Assembly (NCBI GenBank): GCA_964579825.1
Contig: CAZOHT010000015.1
Location: 10,444-74,443, forward strand
DNA length: 64,000 bases
DNA from: SPCO01 sp964579825
Lineage (GTDB): Bacteria > Chloroflexota > Limnocylindria > Limnocylindrales > CSP1-4
Reading direction: 5' to 3'
Shown here: piece by piece, positions 33,612 to 41,875 of the stretch
Numbering within the stretch: position 1 is the stretch's first letter
Layout: the number at the start of each line of letters is the position of its first letter
Made by a program: the position numbers and the translations under genes
Notes under the pieces: model-generated
What the model was told of the DNA's origin: nothing
Seen by the model: only the letters and a program-made list of their open reading frames with translations
Databases searched by the model: none

Positions 33612-34238
33612 TTACCTCGAGTAGTACTCGACCACGAGCTGCTCGTTGAGATCGAGCGGCATCTGGTCGCGGCTGGGCGGGGTGACCACGGAACCGGCGA
33701 GGTTCGCGGCATCGATGGTGAGCCACTCCGGCGCCTGGTGGTTGCGGAGGGTCTCCTTGGCGATCTTGAACGGCTCGCGAGCGCGGTGCGTCTCGCGGAC
33801 CTCGATCCTGTCGCCGGGGCGGGTCTGGAACGACGACACGTTGGTGGGCCGTCCGTTGACCGAGAAGTGGCCGTGATTGACGAGCTGACGGGCCTGGGCC
33901 CGGGACGTCGCGAGGCCCATCCGGTAGACGACGTTGTCCAGCCGGAGCTCGAGCGAACGCAGGAGGTTCTCACCGGTCACGCCGGGACGGCTCTCCGCGT
34001 CGACGAAGTAGTTGCGGAACTGGCGCTCGAGGACGCCGTACGTGCGGCGGACCTTCTGCTTCTCGCGCAGCTGCAGGCCGTACTCGCCGACCTTGCGACG
34101 GCGGACGCCGTGCTGGCCGGGCGGGGTGGGCCGGCGCTCGAACGAGCACTTCTTCGTGTAGCAGCGCGTGCCCTTCAGGAAGAGCTTGGCGCCCTCCCGC
34201 CGGCAGAGGCGGCAGACGGATTCGGTGTAACGGGCCAT
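33612..34238 (-). CDS. rpsD: 30S ribosomal protein S4, zinc-binding form
   Basis: 208 residues. CRLCRREG followed by CYTKKC gives the four-cysteine zinc site of C+ S4 proteins. The S4 RNA-binding domain is seen as RLDNVVYRMGLATSRAQARQLVNHGHFSVNG. S4 is a primary 16S binder and often represses the alpha operon; no leader target can be pointed to here. Confidence 0.97.
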   Translation of the reverse strand: MARYTESVCRLCRREGAKLFLKGTRCYTKKCSFERRPTPPGQHGVRRRKVGEYGLQLREKQKVRRTYGVLERQFRNYFVDAESRPGVTGENLLRSLELRLDNVVYRMGLATSRAQARQLVNHGHFSVNGRPTNVSSFQTRPGDRIEVRETHRAREPFKIAKETLRNHQAPEWLTIDAANLAGSVVTPPSRDQMPLDLNEQLVVEYYSR

Positions 34239-34253
34239 GGGTCCTCTGCGTTC

Positions 34254-34649
34254 CTAGACTCGGCGCCGCTTGGGCGGGCGGCAACCGTTATGCGGGATCG
34301 GCGTGACGTCGGTGATGGCGCTGACCTCCAGGCCGGCGGTCTGGAGCGACCGGATGGCCTGCTCGCGACCGGCGCCGGGGCCCTTCACGTAGACCTCGAC
34401 CTGGCGCATGCCGTGCTCCATGGCCCGCTTCGCGGCGCCATCGGCCGACAACGCGGCGGCGTACGGCGTGCTCTTGCGGGAACCCTTGAAGCCGGCCACG
34501 CCGGCGGAGCCCCAGCTGATGACCGCCCCGTTGAGGTCCGTGATGGTGATGATCGTGTTGTTGAACGTGGCCTGGATGTGAACGTGACCCTGGGGCACGT
34601 TCTTCTTCTCACGCCGACGCTGCTTGACGACCTTCTTGCGTTCCGCCAT
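34254..34649 (-). CDS. rpsK: 30S ribosomal protein S11
   Basis: 131 residues: VHIQATFNNTIITITDLNGAVISWGSAG, VYVKGPGAGREQAIRSLQTAGLEV, and the invariant C-terminus IPHNGCRPPKRRRV. Complete; neighbours rpsM and rpsD are as in other alpha operons. Confidence 0.97.
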   Translation of the reverse strand: MAERKKVVKQRRREKKNVPQGHVHIQATFNNTIITITDLNGAVISWGSAGVAGFKGSRKSTPYAAALSADGAAKRAMEHGMRQVEVYVKGPGAGREQAIRSLQTAGLEVSAITDVTPIPHNGCRPPKRRRV

Positions 34650-34666
34650 GCCTGGTCAGTCCCTCG

Positions 34667-35038
34667 TCACTTCTTGCGCCGCACGCCGACCGTCTTCTTC
34701 GGTCCGCGCCGCTGGCGAGCGTTGGTCTTCGTCCGCTGACCACGGACCGGCAGGTTGCGTCGATGACGCAGGCCGCGGTACGAGCCGATCTCGGTGAGAC
34801 GCTTGATATTGAGGGCGACCTCGCGACGCAGGTCGCCTTCCACCTTGTAGCGGCGGTCGATCAGCTCTCGAAGCCGGTTGACCTGCTCCTCGGTGAGGTC
34901 GCGGACCCGGGTATCCGGGTTGATGTTGGTCTGGGCGAGGATCTTCTGGCTGGTGGGCAGGCCGATCCCGAAGACGTACGTGAGGGCGATCTCGACGCGC
35001 TTCTCGCGCGGGATGTCGACGCCGGCGATTCGTGCCAT
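34667..35038 (-). CDS. rpsM: 30S ribosomal protein S13
   Basis: 123 residues starting RIAGVDIPREKRVEIALTYVFGIG, with IGSYRGLRHRRNLPVRGQRTKTNARQRRGPKKT near the end and a basic tail that reaches the P-site. The gene contains a short chance palindrome (TTGCGTCGATGACGCA) similar to the array at 7.8 kb; here it is coding. Confidence 0.97.
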   Translation of the reverse strand: MARIAGVDIPREKRVEIALTYVFGIGLPTSQKILAQTNINPDTRVRDLTEEQVNRLRELIDRRYKVEGDLRREVALNIKRLTEIGSYRGLRHRRNLPVRGQRTKTNARQRRGPKKTVGVRRKK

Positions 35039-35041
35039 CGG

Positions 35042-35155
35042 TTACCCCTGCCGCTGCTTGTGCTTGGGATTGGTGCAGATGACCATCACGGTGCCGTGGC
35101 GACGGATGACCTTGCAGTTGTCGCAGCGCGCCTTGACGGAAGCTCTGACTTTCAA
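35042..35155 (-). CDS. rpmJ: 50S ribosomal protein L36
   Basis: 37 residues from a TTG start: KVRASVKARCDNCKVIRR, then VMVICTNPKHKQRQG. Three cysteines and the histidine of the zinc ribbon (C-x2-C, C, H) are intact. GAGG lies five nt before the TTG. Stop is three nt before rpsM. Standard infA-rpmJ-rpsM order. Confidence 0.95.
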   Translation of the reverse strand: MKVRASVKARCDNCKVIRRHGTVMVICTNPKHKQRQG

Positions 35156-35192
35156 CGGATCCTCGATCGTGTGTCGTGTGGCCGTGGGTCGG

Positions 35193-35411
35193 CTACTTGA
35201 GTCGGTAGGTGATTCGTCCGCGTGTCAGGTCGTACGGCGACAGCTCCACGCGGACACGGTCGCCGGGCAGGATCCGGATGAAGTTCATCCGCAGCTTGCC
35301 GCTGATGTGGGCGAGCACCCGATGGCCGTTCTCCAGCTCGACCGCGAACATGGTGTTCGGGAGCGGCTCGATGACCGTTCCCTCGACTTCGATCGCGTCC
35401 TTCTTGGCCAC
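35193..35411 (-). CDS. infA: Translation initiation factor IF-1
   Basis: 72 residues of the S1/OB fold: AKKDAIEVEGTVIEPLPNTMFAVELENGHRVLAHISGKLRMNFIRILPGDRV and the end SPYDLTRGRITYRLK, near identical to the family consensus. GTG start. Preceded by its own promoter and hairpin leader. Confidence 0.98.
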   Translation of the reverse strand: MAKKDAIEVEGTVIEPLPNTMFAVELENGHRVLAHISGKLRMNFIRILPGDRVRVELSPYDLTRGRITYRLK

Positions 35412-35441
35412 AGGTGTTCGTGCTTCCCTTTCTCACGCGCA

Positions 35442-35465
35442 GTGTCGGCCCGAGCGGGCCGACAC
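35442..35465 (-). promoter_or_regulatory. Ten-base-pair stem-loop in the infA leader
   Basis: GTGTCGGCCC and GGGCCGACAC form a perfect stem around a four-base loop (GCTC as transcribed). It sits a few bases after the predicted infA transcription start and about 30 nt before the GTG. It could also serve as terminator for map, but has no T-run; a 5'-end protective or regulatory stem is the alternative. Confidence 0.6.
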
Positions 35466-35475
35466 ACGAACGCGT

Positions 35476-35504
35476 AGCGTATCAAAGTCGGACCATCCCG
35501 GCAA
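35476..35504 (-). promoter_or_regulatory. Promoter candidate upstream of infA: TTGCCG-17-TACGCT
   Basis: Minus-strand boxes TTGCCG (35504-35499) and TACGCT (35481-35476), 17 nt apart. Four of six and three of six matches with the TANNNT skeleton. It would drive infA-rpmJ-rpsM and the alpha genes independently of the spc genes. Confidence 0.5.
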
Positions 35505-35515
35505 CCGTCCGACCC

Positions 35516-36280
35516 TCACAGGGCCGTCAGGATCAGCGGGCCGGACTCGGTGATGGCGATGGTGTTCTCGAAGTGGGCCGCCAGCGACCCGTCGCGGGTG
35601 ACGATGGTCCAGTCGTCCGGCGCCAGGAACGCCTCGTGGCGCCCGAGCGTGAACATCGGCTCGATGGCGAGACACAGGCCCGGCTCGAGCTTGCGGCCCG
35701 GCCGCCCCGTGCGGTAGTTGGGGACCTGCGGCTCCTCGTGCATCTCGGTCCCGATGCCGTGGCCGACGAACTGGCGGATGATGCCGAACCCGTACGGGAG
35801 GGCGACGTCCTCGACCGCGGCGGAGATGTCCTCGATGTGGTTGCCGGGCACGGCGGCGGCGATCCCGGCCAGCATCGCCGCCTCGGTCGCCTCGATGAGG
35901 TCGCGGGTGGCCGGGGGCGGATCGCCGAGGAAGAACGTCCGGGCGGCGTCACCGTGCCATCCGTCGAGGATGGCGCCGGCGTCGACCGACACGATCTGGC
36001 CGGTCTTGAGCGTCCGCTCACCCGGGATCCCGTGGACGATCTCCTGGTCGATGGAGATGCACACGCTGGCGGGGAACGGACGGCGCGGATTGGCGCCCGG
36101 ATAGCCCTTGAACGAGGGGATGGCGCCGGAGCGCCGGATGTGCGCCTCGGCCAGTTCGTCCAGGTGCGCGGTGGAGACACCCGGCGCCAGCGCTTCGCCG
36201 ATCAGGTCGAGGACCTCGGCGACGATCCGACCCGCCTTGCGCATGCGTTCGATCTCGGCTCGTGACTTGCGGGTGACCAT
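35516..36280 (-). CDS. map: Methionine aminopeptidase, type I
   Basis: Removes N-terminal Met from nascent proteins. 254 residues: IERMRKAGRIVAEVL, SVCISIDQEIVHGIPGERTLKTGQIVSVDAGAILDGWHGDAARTF (two metal-binding aspartates), FVGHGIGTEMHEEP (His ligand), LAIEPMFTLG (Glu ligand), and the final metal Glu in HFENTIAI. No N-terminal zinc-finger extension. One-base overlap with adk (TGATG). Confidence 0.97.
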   Translation of the reverse strand: MVTRKSRAEIERMRKAGRIVAEVLDLIGEALAPGVSTAHLDELAEAHIRRSGAIPSFKGYPGANPRRPFPASVCISIDQEIVHGIPGERTLKTGQIVSVDAGAILDGWHGDAARTFFLGDPPPATRDLIEATEAAMLAGIAAAVPGNHIEDISAAVEDVALPYGFGIIRQFVGHGIGTEMHEEPQVPNYRTGRPGRKLEPGLCLAIEPMFTLGRHEAFLAPDDWTIVTRDGSLAAHFENTIAITESGPLILTAL

Positions 36281-36945
36281 CAGCGTCCCCTCGCCGGAAG
36301 CTCGGTCAGCGTGTCGAGCAGGGCGGCCGTGACGGCGTCGATGGACTGCAGCCCATCGATCGTCCGAAGCACGCCGGTCTCGCGGTAGTGGTCGACGACT
36401 TCCGCCAGGCTGTCGAGCTGGCCGGTCAGCCGAGCGCGGATGGTGTCCGGCCGGTCGTCCTCGCGCTGGATGAGCGGCGAGCCGTCCAGGTCGCACTGGC
36501 CCGCGACGCGTGGCGGGTTGGATTGCTCGTGGTAGACGTGGCCAGCGTCTCGACAGATCCAGCGACCGGACAGGCGCCGGACCAGTTCGTCGAGCGGGAC
36601 GTCGACATGGATGGCCAGGTCGACCTGCGACGACCGGCCGGCCAGGGCGGCATCGAGGGCCTCGGCCTGCGCGCGGTTGCGCGGGAAACCGTCGAGGATG
36701 GCGCCGCCCACGGCATCCGGTGCCTGGAGGCGGGCCAGGAGCATGCCGATGGTGATCTCGTCGGGTACCAGTTGGCCACGCTCCATGTGGCGGCGCGCCT
36801 CGAGCCCGATCGGCGACCCATCACGGACGGCCGCCCGGAAGAGGTCGCCGGTGGCGACGTGCGGGATGCCGAGGCGCGCCGTCAACTGCGCCGCCTGCGT
36901 CCCCTTGCCGGCCCCGGGAGCCCCAAGCAGGACGATCACCGTCAT
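36280..36945 (-). CDS. adk: Adenylate kinase
   Basis: AMP + ATP to 2 ADP. 221 residues: P-loop LLGAPGAGKGT (5-15), ATGDLFRAAV, GAILDGFPRNRAQAEAL, and a LID domain with a CRDAGHVYH / GQCDLDG set that looks like a partial Cys/His/Asp zinc site. ATG chosen because AGGA stands eight nt upstream and it directly precedes TVIVLLGAPG; a longer frame by seven codons lacks support. Between secY and map, as usual. Confidence 0.96.
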   Translation of the reverse strand: MTVIVLLGAPGAGKGTQAAQLTARLGIPHVATGDLFRAAVRDGSPIGLEARRHMERGQLVPDEITIGMLLARLQAPDAVGGAILDGFPRNRAQAEALDAALAGRSSQVDLAIHVDVPLDELVRRLSGRWICRDAGHVYHEQSNPPRVAGQCDLDGSPLIQREDDRPDTIRARLTGQLDSLAEVVDHYRETGVLRTIDGLQSIDAVTAALLDTLTELPARGR

Positions 36946-37012
36946 GCGCCGGTCCTGGCGGCCCATCCCTTCGTCGCCGCATGCGCGCGCTCGCTCAGGC
37001 CGGTCTCGAAGG

Positions 37013-38293
37013 TCATCGGATGAACCCTTCGTAGTTCCTCATCATCAGCTGGGCTTCGATCTGCTTCATCGTCTCGACGACGACCGACACGACGATCAGC
37101 AGGCTGGTGCCCCCAAGGCCGATCGCCCCGAGCTCCGGGACGAGGATGGACATGAGGTTGGGCGACACCGCGACGATGGCGAGGAAGAGCGCACCGGCGA
37201 AGGTGATCCGGGTGACCACGCGCGCCAGGTAGTCCTGGGTGGGCCGTCCCGGCCGGATGCCGGGGATGAACCCACCGTTCTTGCGCAACTGTTCGGCCGT
37301 CTCGTCTGGCTTGAACGTGAACGCGGTGTAGAAGTAGGTGAAGCCCATCGTCAGCAGGAAGTAGAGGACCACGTAGAACGGCGAGTTCGGGCTGAAGAAG
37401 TTGAACACCGCCGTCGCGATGGACGACACGATCTGGATCTCGGAATTCATGAAGTACGAGGCCAGCTGCGACGGGAACAGCAGGATGCTGACCGCGAAGA
37501 TGATCGGGATCACGCCGGCCTGGTTGACCCGGAGGGGCAGGAAGGTCTGGCCACCCGAGTACATCCGGCGGCCGCGGACGCGGCTGGCGTACTGGATCGG
37601 GATCCGGCGCTGCCCTTCCTGGATGTAGATGATCACGCCGACCGCGGCGACCGCGACGACCGCGAAGGCGACGAAGGTCGCGATGTTCGGGCTCGCGATG
37701 AACGCCCCGACCGCGCCGGGCGCTCGGCTCACGATGCCGGCGAAGATGATGAAGCTGATGCCGTTGCCGATGCCCCGCTCGGTGATCAGTTCGCCTACCC
37801 ACATCAGGGCGATGGCCCCGGCGGTCAACGTCGCGATCTGGGTCAGCGTCTCGAAGCTGGCCAGGTCGAACCCGCCGGTCAGGACACCCTGGGAATTGAG
37901 CAGTGCCAGGAAGCCGTACGCCTGGAGGATGGCCAGGGGCACGGTCAGGTAGCGGGTGTACTGGGTGATCTTGTTCCGGCCGTACTCGCCTTCCCGGCTC
38001 AACGCCTGGAGGCTGGGGACGACACCCTGCATCAGCTGCATGATGATCGAGGCGTTGATGTACGGGTTCATGCCGAGGGCCACGACCGAGAAGGCCGCCA
38101 GCCCACCGCCCGAGAACAGGTCGAGCAGCCCGAACAGCGGGTTGCCCTCGAGGAACGCCTTGAGTTGCTCCGGGTCGACGCCCGGGACCGGCACGGACGC
38201 CAGCAACCGGAAGACGATCAGAAGTCCGAGGACATACAGGACGCGCCGACGGATGTCGGGCGCGCGAAAGGCGTTCAGCAGCGAGTCGAACAC
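37013..38293 (-). CDS. secY: Protein translocase subunit SecY
   Basis: 426 residues with ten hydrophobic helices. Signatures: FRLLASVPVPGVD, the plug region LDLFSGGGLAAFSVVALGMNPYINASIIMQLM, GIGNGISFIIFAGI, the cytosolic loop RRIPIQYASRVRGRRMYSGGQTFLPLRVNQAGVIPIIFA and GGFIPGIRPGRPTQDYL. GTG start five nt after rplO. With SecE (63.8 kb) it forms the membrane channel. Confidence 0.98.
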   Translation of the reverse strand: MFDSLLNAFRAPDIRRRVLYVLGLLIVFRLLASVPVPGVDPEQLKAFLEGNPLFGLLDLFSGGGLAAFSVVALGMNPYINASIIMQLMQGVVPSLQALSREGEYGRNKITQYTRYLTVPLAILQAYGFLALLNSQGVLTGGFDLASFETLTQIATLTAGAIALMWVGELITERGIGNGISFIIFAGIVSRAPGAVGAFIASPNIATFVAFAVVAVAAVGVIIYIQEGQRRIPIQYASRVRGRRMYSGGQTFLPLRVNQAGVIPIIFAVSILLFPSQLASYFMNSEIQIVSSIATAVFNFFSPNSPFYVVLYFLLTMGFTYFYTAFTFKPDETAEQLRKNGGFIPGIRPGRPTQDYLARVVTRITFAGALFLAIVAVSPNLMSILVPELGAIGLGGTSLLIVVSVVVETMKQIEAQLMMRNYEGFIR

Positions 38294-38297
38294 GGGA

Positions 38298-39023
38298 TCA
38301 GACGTTCAGGTCGTCAGACGGCGTCGTGGTCTCGGAGTCGATCCCGGTCTCGGTCGGAGCCGCGGCGGCGTCTGCCTCGACGGCCTCGGGGACGTCGCCG
38401 GAGGTCTCGGTCGCGGCGGCCTTGGCCTTGCGCGGCTTGGCCGGCTTGGCGTCGACGGGAGCCGGTCCCGCGTCGACCACCACCGGCTCCAGGCCGAGAG
38501 CGGCGAGTGGCTCGGTCGGCATCTCGAGGACGTTCACGACCCCACCGGCCGCCTCGATCTTCGTCCGAGCGGACGCGGTGAACGCATCGGCCACGACGAA
38601 CAACGGGACGGTCAGCTCGCCGGCGCCAAGGATCTTGAGCGGCTTGTTCAACGTGCGGACGAGGCCGACGGCGCGCAGGATGTCCTGGTTGACCGTGATC
38701 TGGCCGCCGCCCTTGGCGCCCTTCTTGGCCGGCGCCTCGGCCTGCTCGAACGCGCCGCGAGCGACGAGCGCGTCGATGGCGCCGACGTTGACGATCTCGT
38801 ATTCGATCCGGAACCGGTTCTTGAACCCACGGAGCTTGGGGATGCGCACGTGGAGCGGCGTCTGGCCGCCCTCGAACCACGGCGGGATGGAGCCGCCGGC
38901 TCGCGCCTTCTGGCCCTTCGTGCCGCGTCCCGCGGTCTTGCCCTTGCCGGCCGCGATGCCGCGGCCGACCCGGATGCGGGCCTTGCGCGAGCCCTCGGCG
39001 GGCTGGAGGTCGTGGAGTTTCAT
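38298..39023 (-). CDS. rplO: 50S ribosomal protein L15 with long acidic C-terminal extension
   Basis: The first ~165 residues are normal L15: KLHDLQPAEGSRKARIRVGRGIAAGKGKTAGRGTKGQKARAG, then GFKNRFRIEYEIVNVGAIDAL and ILGAGELTVPLFVVADAFTASARTKIEAAGG. A tail of about 75 residues follows, first Pro/Lys/Ala-rich, then Ala/Glu/Thr/Asp-rich and strongly acidic. Total is 241 residues against the usual ~145-150. Overlaps rpmD as ATGA. The tail has no premature-stop or frameshift signs, so it looks genuinely encoded. Confidence 0.96.
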   Translation of the reverse strand: MKLHDLQPAEGSRKARIRVGRGIAAGKGKTAGRGTKGQKARAGGSIPPWFEGGQTPLHVRIPKLRGFKNRFRIEYEIVNVGAIDALVARGAFEQAEAPAKKGAKGGGQITVNQDILRAVGLVRTLNKPLKILGAGELTVPLFVVADAFTASARTKIEAAGGVVNVLEMPTEPLAALGLEPVVVDAGPAPVDAKPAKPRKAKAAATETSGDVPEAVEADAAAAPTETGIDSETTTPSDDLNV

Positions 39024-39229
39024 GCCTTCTCCCCGGAGTCGCCGTCGGCGATCTCCTCGACGGTCACGAGGAACCGGACCTGGCGGACCATCCCACGGGT
39101 CGCGGGATTGTCGTTGATCGTGCTCGTGCTGCCGATGCCGTTCAGGCCCAGCGCGCGGACGGTCGCCCGGTTCCGCGCGATGTGGCTGATGGTGCTCTTG
39201 ACCTGGGTGACCTTCAGCTTAGCGGCCAT
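39020..39229 (-). CDS. rpmD: 50S ribosomal protein L30
   Basis: 69 residues: KVTQVKSTISHIARNRATVRALGLNGIGSTSTINDNPATRGMVRQVRFLVTVEE is complete L30; a short acidic tail follows. It overlaps rpsE by 11 nt and rplO by four. Confidence 0.96.
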   Translation of the reverse strand: MAAKLKVTQVKSTISHIARNRATVRALGLNGIGSTSTINDNPATRGMVRQVRFLVTVEEIADGDSGEKA

Positions 39230-39758
39230 CGGCCACCTCCGTCCCCGGCGCCGGCTGGCCGGAGATCCGGCTGTACAGCTTCACGCCGCGGCGGGCGCCC
39301 AGCTCCTCGGCCGAGTGGAGCTCGGACAGGGCCTGGATGGTCGCCTTGGTGACGTTGACCGGGTTGGTCGAGCCGTACGTCTTGGACAGGATGTCGCGGA
39401 CACCGGCGGCCTCCAGGACGGCCCGCACGGACCCACCGGCGATGACGCCGGTGCCCTGCGACGCCGGCTTCAGCATGACCCGGCTGGCGCTGAACTCGGT
39501 GCTGACCTCGTGGGGGATCGTCGTCCCGACCATCGGGATCCTGATGAGGTTCTTCTTCGCGTCCTCGACACCCTTGCGGATGGACTCGGGGACCTCGCCG
39601 GCCTTGCCGAGACCGACCCCGACGTGGCCCGCGCCGTCCCCGACGACGATGACCGCGCTGAAGCTGAAGCGGCGGCCACCCTTGACGACCTTCGCGACGC
39701 GGTTGATCTGGACGACGCGCTCCTCGAGCGCGAGCTTATTGGGGTCGATCCGTGCCAC
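39219..39758 (-). CDS. rpsE: 30S ribosomal protein S5
   Basis: 179 residues: LEERVVQINRVAKVVKGGRRFSFSAVIVVGDGAGHVGVGLGKAGEVPESIRKG is the double-stranded-RNA-binding part; KPASQGTGVIAGGSVRAVLEAAGVRDILSKTYGSTNPVNVTKATIQAL is the S5 C-terminal domain. Normal length. Confidence 0.97.
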   Translation of the reverse strand: MARIDPNKLALEERVVQINRVAKVVKGGRRFSFSAVIVVGDGAGHVGVGLGKAGEVPESIRKGVEDAKKNLIRIPMVGTTIPHEVSTEFSASRVMLKPASQGTGVIAGGSVRAVLEAAGVRDILSKTYGSTNPVNVTKATIQALSELHSAEELGARRGVKLYSRISGQPAPGTEVADGR

Positions 39759-39773
39759 TGTGGCTCCTTCCGA

Positions 39774-40136
39774 TCAGAACTCGAGGCCGGCTTCGCGGGC
39801 GGCATCGGCGAGCGACTTGATCCGCCCGTGGTACCGGAACCCGGCTCGATCGAAGACCACGCGCTCGACACCGGCGGCCTTGGCTCGCTCGGCGACGAGC
39901 CGACCGACGACGGCGGCTTCCTCGGACTTGGTCGACTTGGAGCCGCGAAGCTCCTTCTCGGCGGTCGAGGCGGCGGCCAGGGTGATCCCGGCCGAGTCGT
40001 CGATGACCTGCGCGTAGATATGGTTGAGGCTCCGGAAGACGGCCAGGCGCGGACGCGCCTGGCTGCCGGCCAGATGGAGGCGGATGGAATGGTGGCGCTT
40101 CTGTCGCGCGGCGCTGCGCGATGCGACCTGCGTCAT
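39774..40136 (-). CDS. rplR: 50S ribosomal protein L18
   Basis: 120 residues, binds 5S rRNA: KRHHSIRLHLAGSQARPRLAVFRSLNHIYAQVIDDSAGITLAAAST and VERVVFDRAGFRYHGRIKSLADAAREAGLEF. Confidence 0.97.
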   Translation of the reverse strand: MTQVASRSAARQKRHHSIRLHLAGSQARPRLAVFRSLNHIYAQVIDDSAGITLAAASTAEKELRGSKSTKSEEAAVVGRLVAERAKAAGVERVVFDRAGFRYHGRIKSLADAAREAGLEF

Positions 40137-40164
40137 GCGGCGGTTCCTTGCTTGGGGTGGCGGA

Positions 40165-40716
40165 TCACTTCTTGCCGCCGATCTTGCCGGCCTTGCCGGC
40201 CTTGCGGCGGATGACCTCGCCGGAGTAGCGGACGCCCTTGCCCTTGTAGGGCTCCGGCTTCCGCGTGGAGCGAACCTTGGCGGCGATCTGTCCGACGAGC
40301 TCCTTGTCGATGCCGACGACGGCCAGGCGGGTCGGCGTCTCCACCTCGAAGGTGATGCCCTCGGGAGGATCGATCTCGATCGGGTGGCTGTAGCCCAGGT
40401 TGAGCTGGAGCTTGCGGCCGTTGAGCGCCGCGCGATAGCCGACGCCCGTGATGTCGAGGCCCTTGCGGTACCCGTCGGTCACGCCGACGACCATGTTGTT
40501 GACCAGCGTCCGGGTCAGACCGTGGAGCTGCTTGTGGGTCTTCTGTTCGGTCGGCCGGCTCACGACGAGCTGGCTCTCCTCACGGCTGAGGATCATGTCC
40601 GGGTGGAGCGCCCGGGTCAGGCTGCCCTTGGGGCCCTTGACCGTGAGCGTCCGTCCGTCGATGGTCACGTCGACCGTGGCGGGAACGGCGATGGGCAGAC
40701 GTCCGATGCGTGACAT
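40165..40716 (-). CDS. rplF: 50S ribosomal protein L6
   Basis: 183 residues: SRIGRLPIAVPATVDVTIDGRTLTVKGPKGSLTR at the N-terminus, LVNNMVVGVTDGYRKGLDITGVGYRA in the centre, and RSTRKPEPYKGKGVRYSGEVIRRKAGKAGK at the end. Confidence 0.97.
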   Translation of the reverse strand: MSRIGRLPIAVPATVDVTIDGRTLTVKGPKGSLTRALHPDMILSREESQLVVSRPTEQKTHKQLHGLTRTLVNNMVVGVTDGYRKGLDITGVGYRAALNGRKLQLNLGYSHPIEIDPPEGITFEVETPTRLAVVGIDKELVGQIAAKVRSTRKPEPYKGKGVRYSGEVIRRKAGKAGKIGGKK

Positions 40717-40723
40717 GGTCGAT

Positions 40724-41122
40724 CTACCAGACGTACGCGAGGACTTCGCCGCCCAGCTGCGCCTTGCGCGCCTGCTGGCCGGTCATGATCCCTGCGCTCG
40801 TGCTGACGATGACGATGCCCAGGCCGCCGAGGACGCGCGGGATGTCCGTCTTGCGCGCATAGACGCGCAGGCCGGGCTTGCTGATCCGCTTGAGGCCCGA
40901 GACGACCGGCACCTTGCCGTCGACGTACTTGAGGGTGATGCGGAGCACGGGCATGGTGCCGTCCTGCTCCTCCTGGACGTCGGCGATGAAGCCCTCGTCC
41001 TTGAGGATCCGGGCGATCTCTCGCTTGGTCCGGGAGGCCGGCACGATGACCTCGGTGTGGCGCGCCCGGGAGGCGTTCCGCACGCGGGTGAGCATGTCCG
41101 CGATCGGGTCGGAGATGTTCAT
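40724..41122 (-). CDS. rpsH: 30S ribosomal protein S8
   Basis: 132 residues from the ATG before NISDPIADMLTRVRNASRARH; the end RKAQLGGEVLAYVW with STSAGIMTGQQARK is typical. Upstream extension of the frame overlaps rpsN and is rejected. S8 represses spc operons in E. coli; the target site is not evident here. Confidence 0.97.
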   Translation of the reverse strand: MNISDPIADMLTRVRNASRARHTEVIVPASRTKREIARILKDEGFIADVQEEQDGTMPVLRITLKYVDGKVPVVSGLKRISKPGLRVYARKTDIPRVLGGLGIVIVSTSAGIMTGQQARKAQLGGEVLAYVW

Positions 41123-41129
41123 CGGTGTC

Positions 41130-41315
41130 CTACCAACTCGACTTGGTGACGCCCGGCAGTTCGCCCCGGAGCGCACGCTCGCGGAAGCAGATCCTGCACA
41201 GGGAGAAGCGGCGCATGTAGGCGCGCGGCCGACCGCACACGAAGCAGCGGTGATACCCGCTGACCTTGTGCTTGGGCGTTCGCTTGGCCTTCGCGACCAT
41301 CGATTTCTTTGCCAT
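41130..41315 (-). CDS. rpsN: 30S ribosomal protein S14, zinc-binding type Z
   Basis: 61 residues, the short form. CFVCGRPRAYMRRFSLCRIC gives the two CxxC pairs of the zinc ribbon. The C-terminus LRGELPGVTKSSW is standard. Confidence 0.97.
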   Translation of the reverse strand: MAKKSMVAKAKRTPKHKVSGYHRCFVCGRPRAYMRRFSLCRICFRERALRGELPGVTKSSW

Positions 41316-41332
41316 CTTGGTTCCCTCCCCGC

Positions 41333-41875
41333 CTACGAGGCGAAGGGCATGCCGAGGAGTTCGAGGAGCTTCCTCGATTCCTCGTCGGTCTTCGCCGTCG
41401 TCACGATGCTGATCTCCAGCCCGCGGAGACGGTCCACCTTGTCGTAGTCGATCTCCGGGAAGGCGAGTTGCTCGCGCAATCCCAGCGAGTAGTTGCCGCG
41501 TCCGTCGAACGAGCGACCGGGGACGCCCCGGAAGTCACGGATGCGCGGCAGGGCCAGCATCGTGAGTCGCTCGAGGAAGTCCCACATCCGGTCCCCGCGG
41601 AGCGTCACCTTGGCCCCGATCGAGTTGCCCGTCCGCACGCGGAACTGGGCGATCGAGCGCTTGGCCTTGGTCACGATCGGCTTCTGGCCAGTGATCGTGG
41701 TGAGGTCGCCCAGCGCGGCATCGAGGGCCTTGGCGTTGGTCAGGGCCTCGCCGAGGCCGATGTTGACCACGATCTTGGACAGGCGCGGCACTTCGTTCGG
41801 GTTGCCGTACTCGAACTGCTTCTGCAGGGCGGGCACGACCTCGTTCTGGTAGCGCGCGTGCAGCTGACTGGTCAC
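41333..41875 (-). CDS. rplE: 50S ribosomal protein L5
   Basis: 180 residues; binds 5S rRNA and the P-site. KIVVNIGLGEALTNAKALDAALGDLTTITGQKPIVTKAKRSIAQFRVRTG and RDFRGVPGRSFDGRGNYSLGLREQLAFPEI are signature stretches. GTG start overlapping the rplX stop (GTGA). Confidence 0.97.
   Translation of the reverse strand: MTSQLHARYQNEVVPALQKQFEYGNPNEVPRLSKIVVNIGLGEALTNAKALDAALGDLTTITGQKPIVTKAKRSIAQFRVRTGNSIGAKVTLRGDRMWDFLERLTMLALPRIRDFRGVPGRSFDGRGNYSLGLREQLAFPEIDYDKVDRLRGLEISIVTTAKTDEESRKLLELLGMPFAS

Noticed and set aside
32565..34739. A 724-codon plus-strand frame opposite rpoA, rpsD and rpsK
   Set aside because: Antisense to three universally conserved genes.
34755..34770. Palindrome TTGCGTCGATGACGCA in rpsM resembling the 7.8-kb array
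   Set aside because: It has a different centre length and encodes conserved S13 residues (RHRRN), so it is probably chance.
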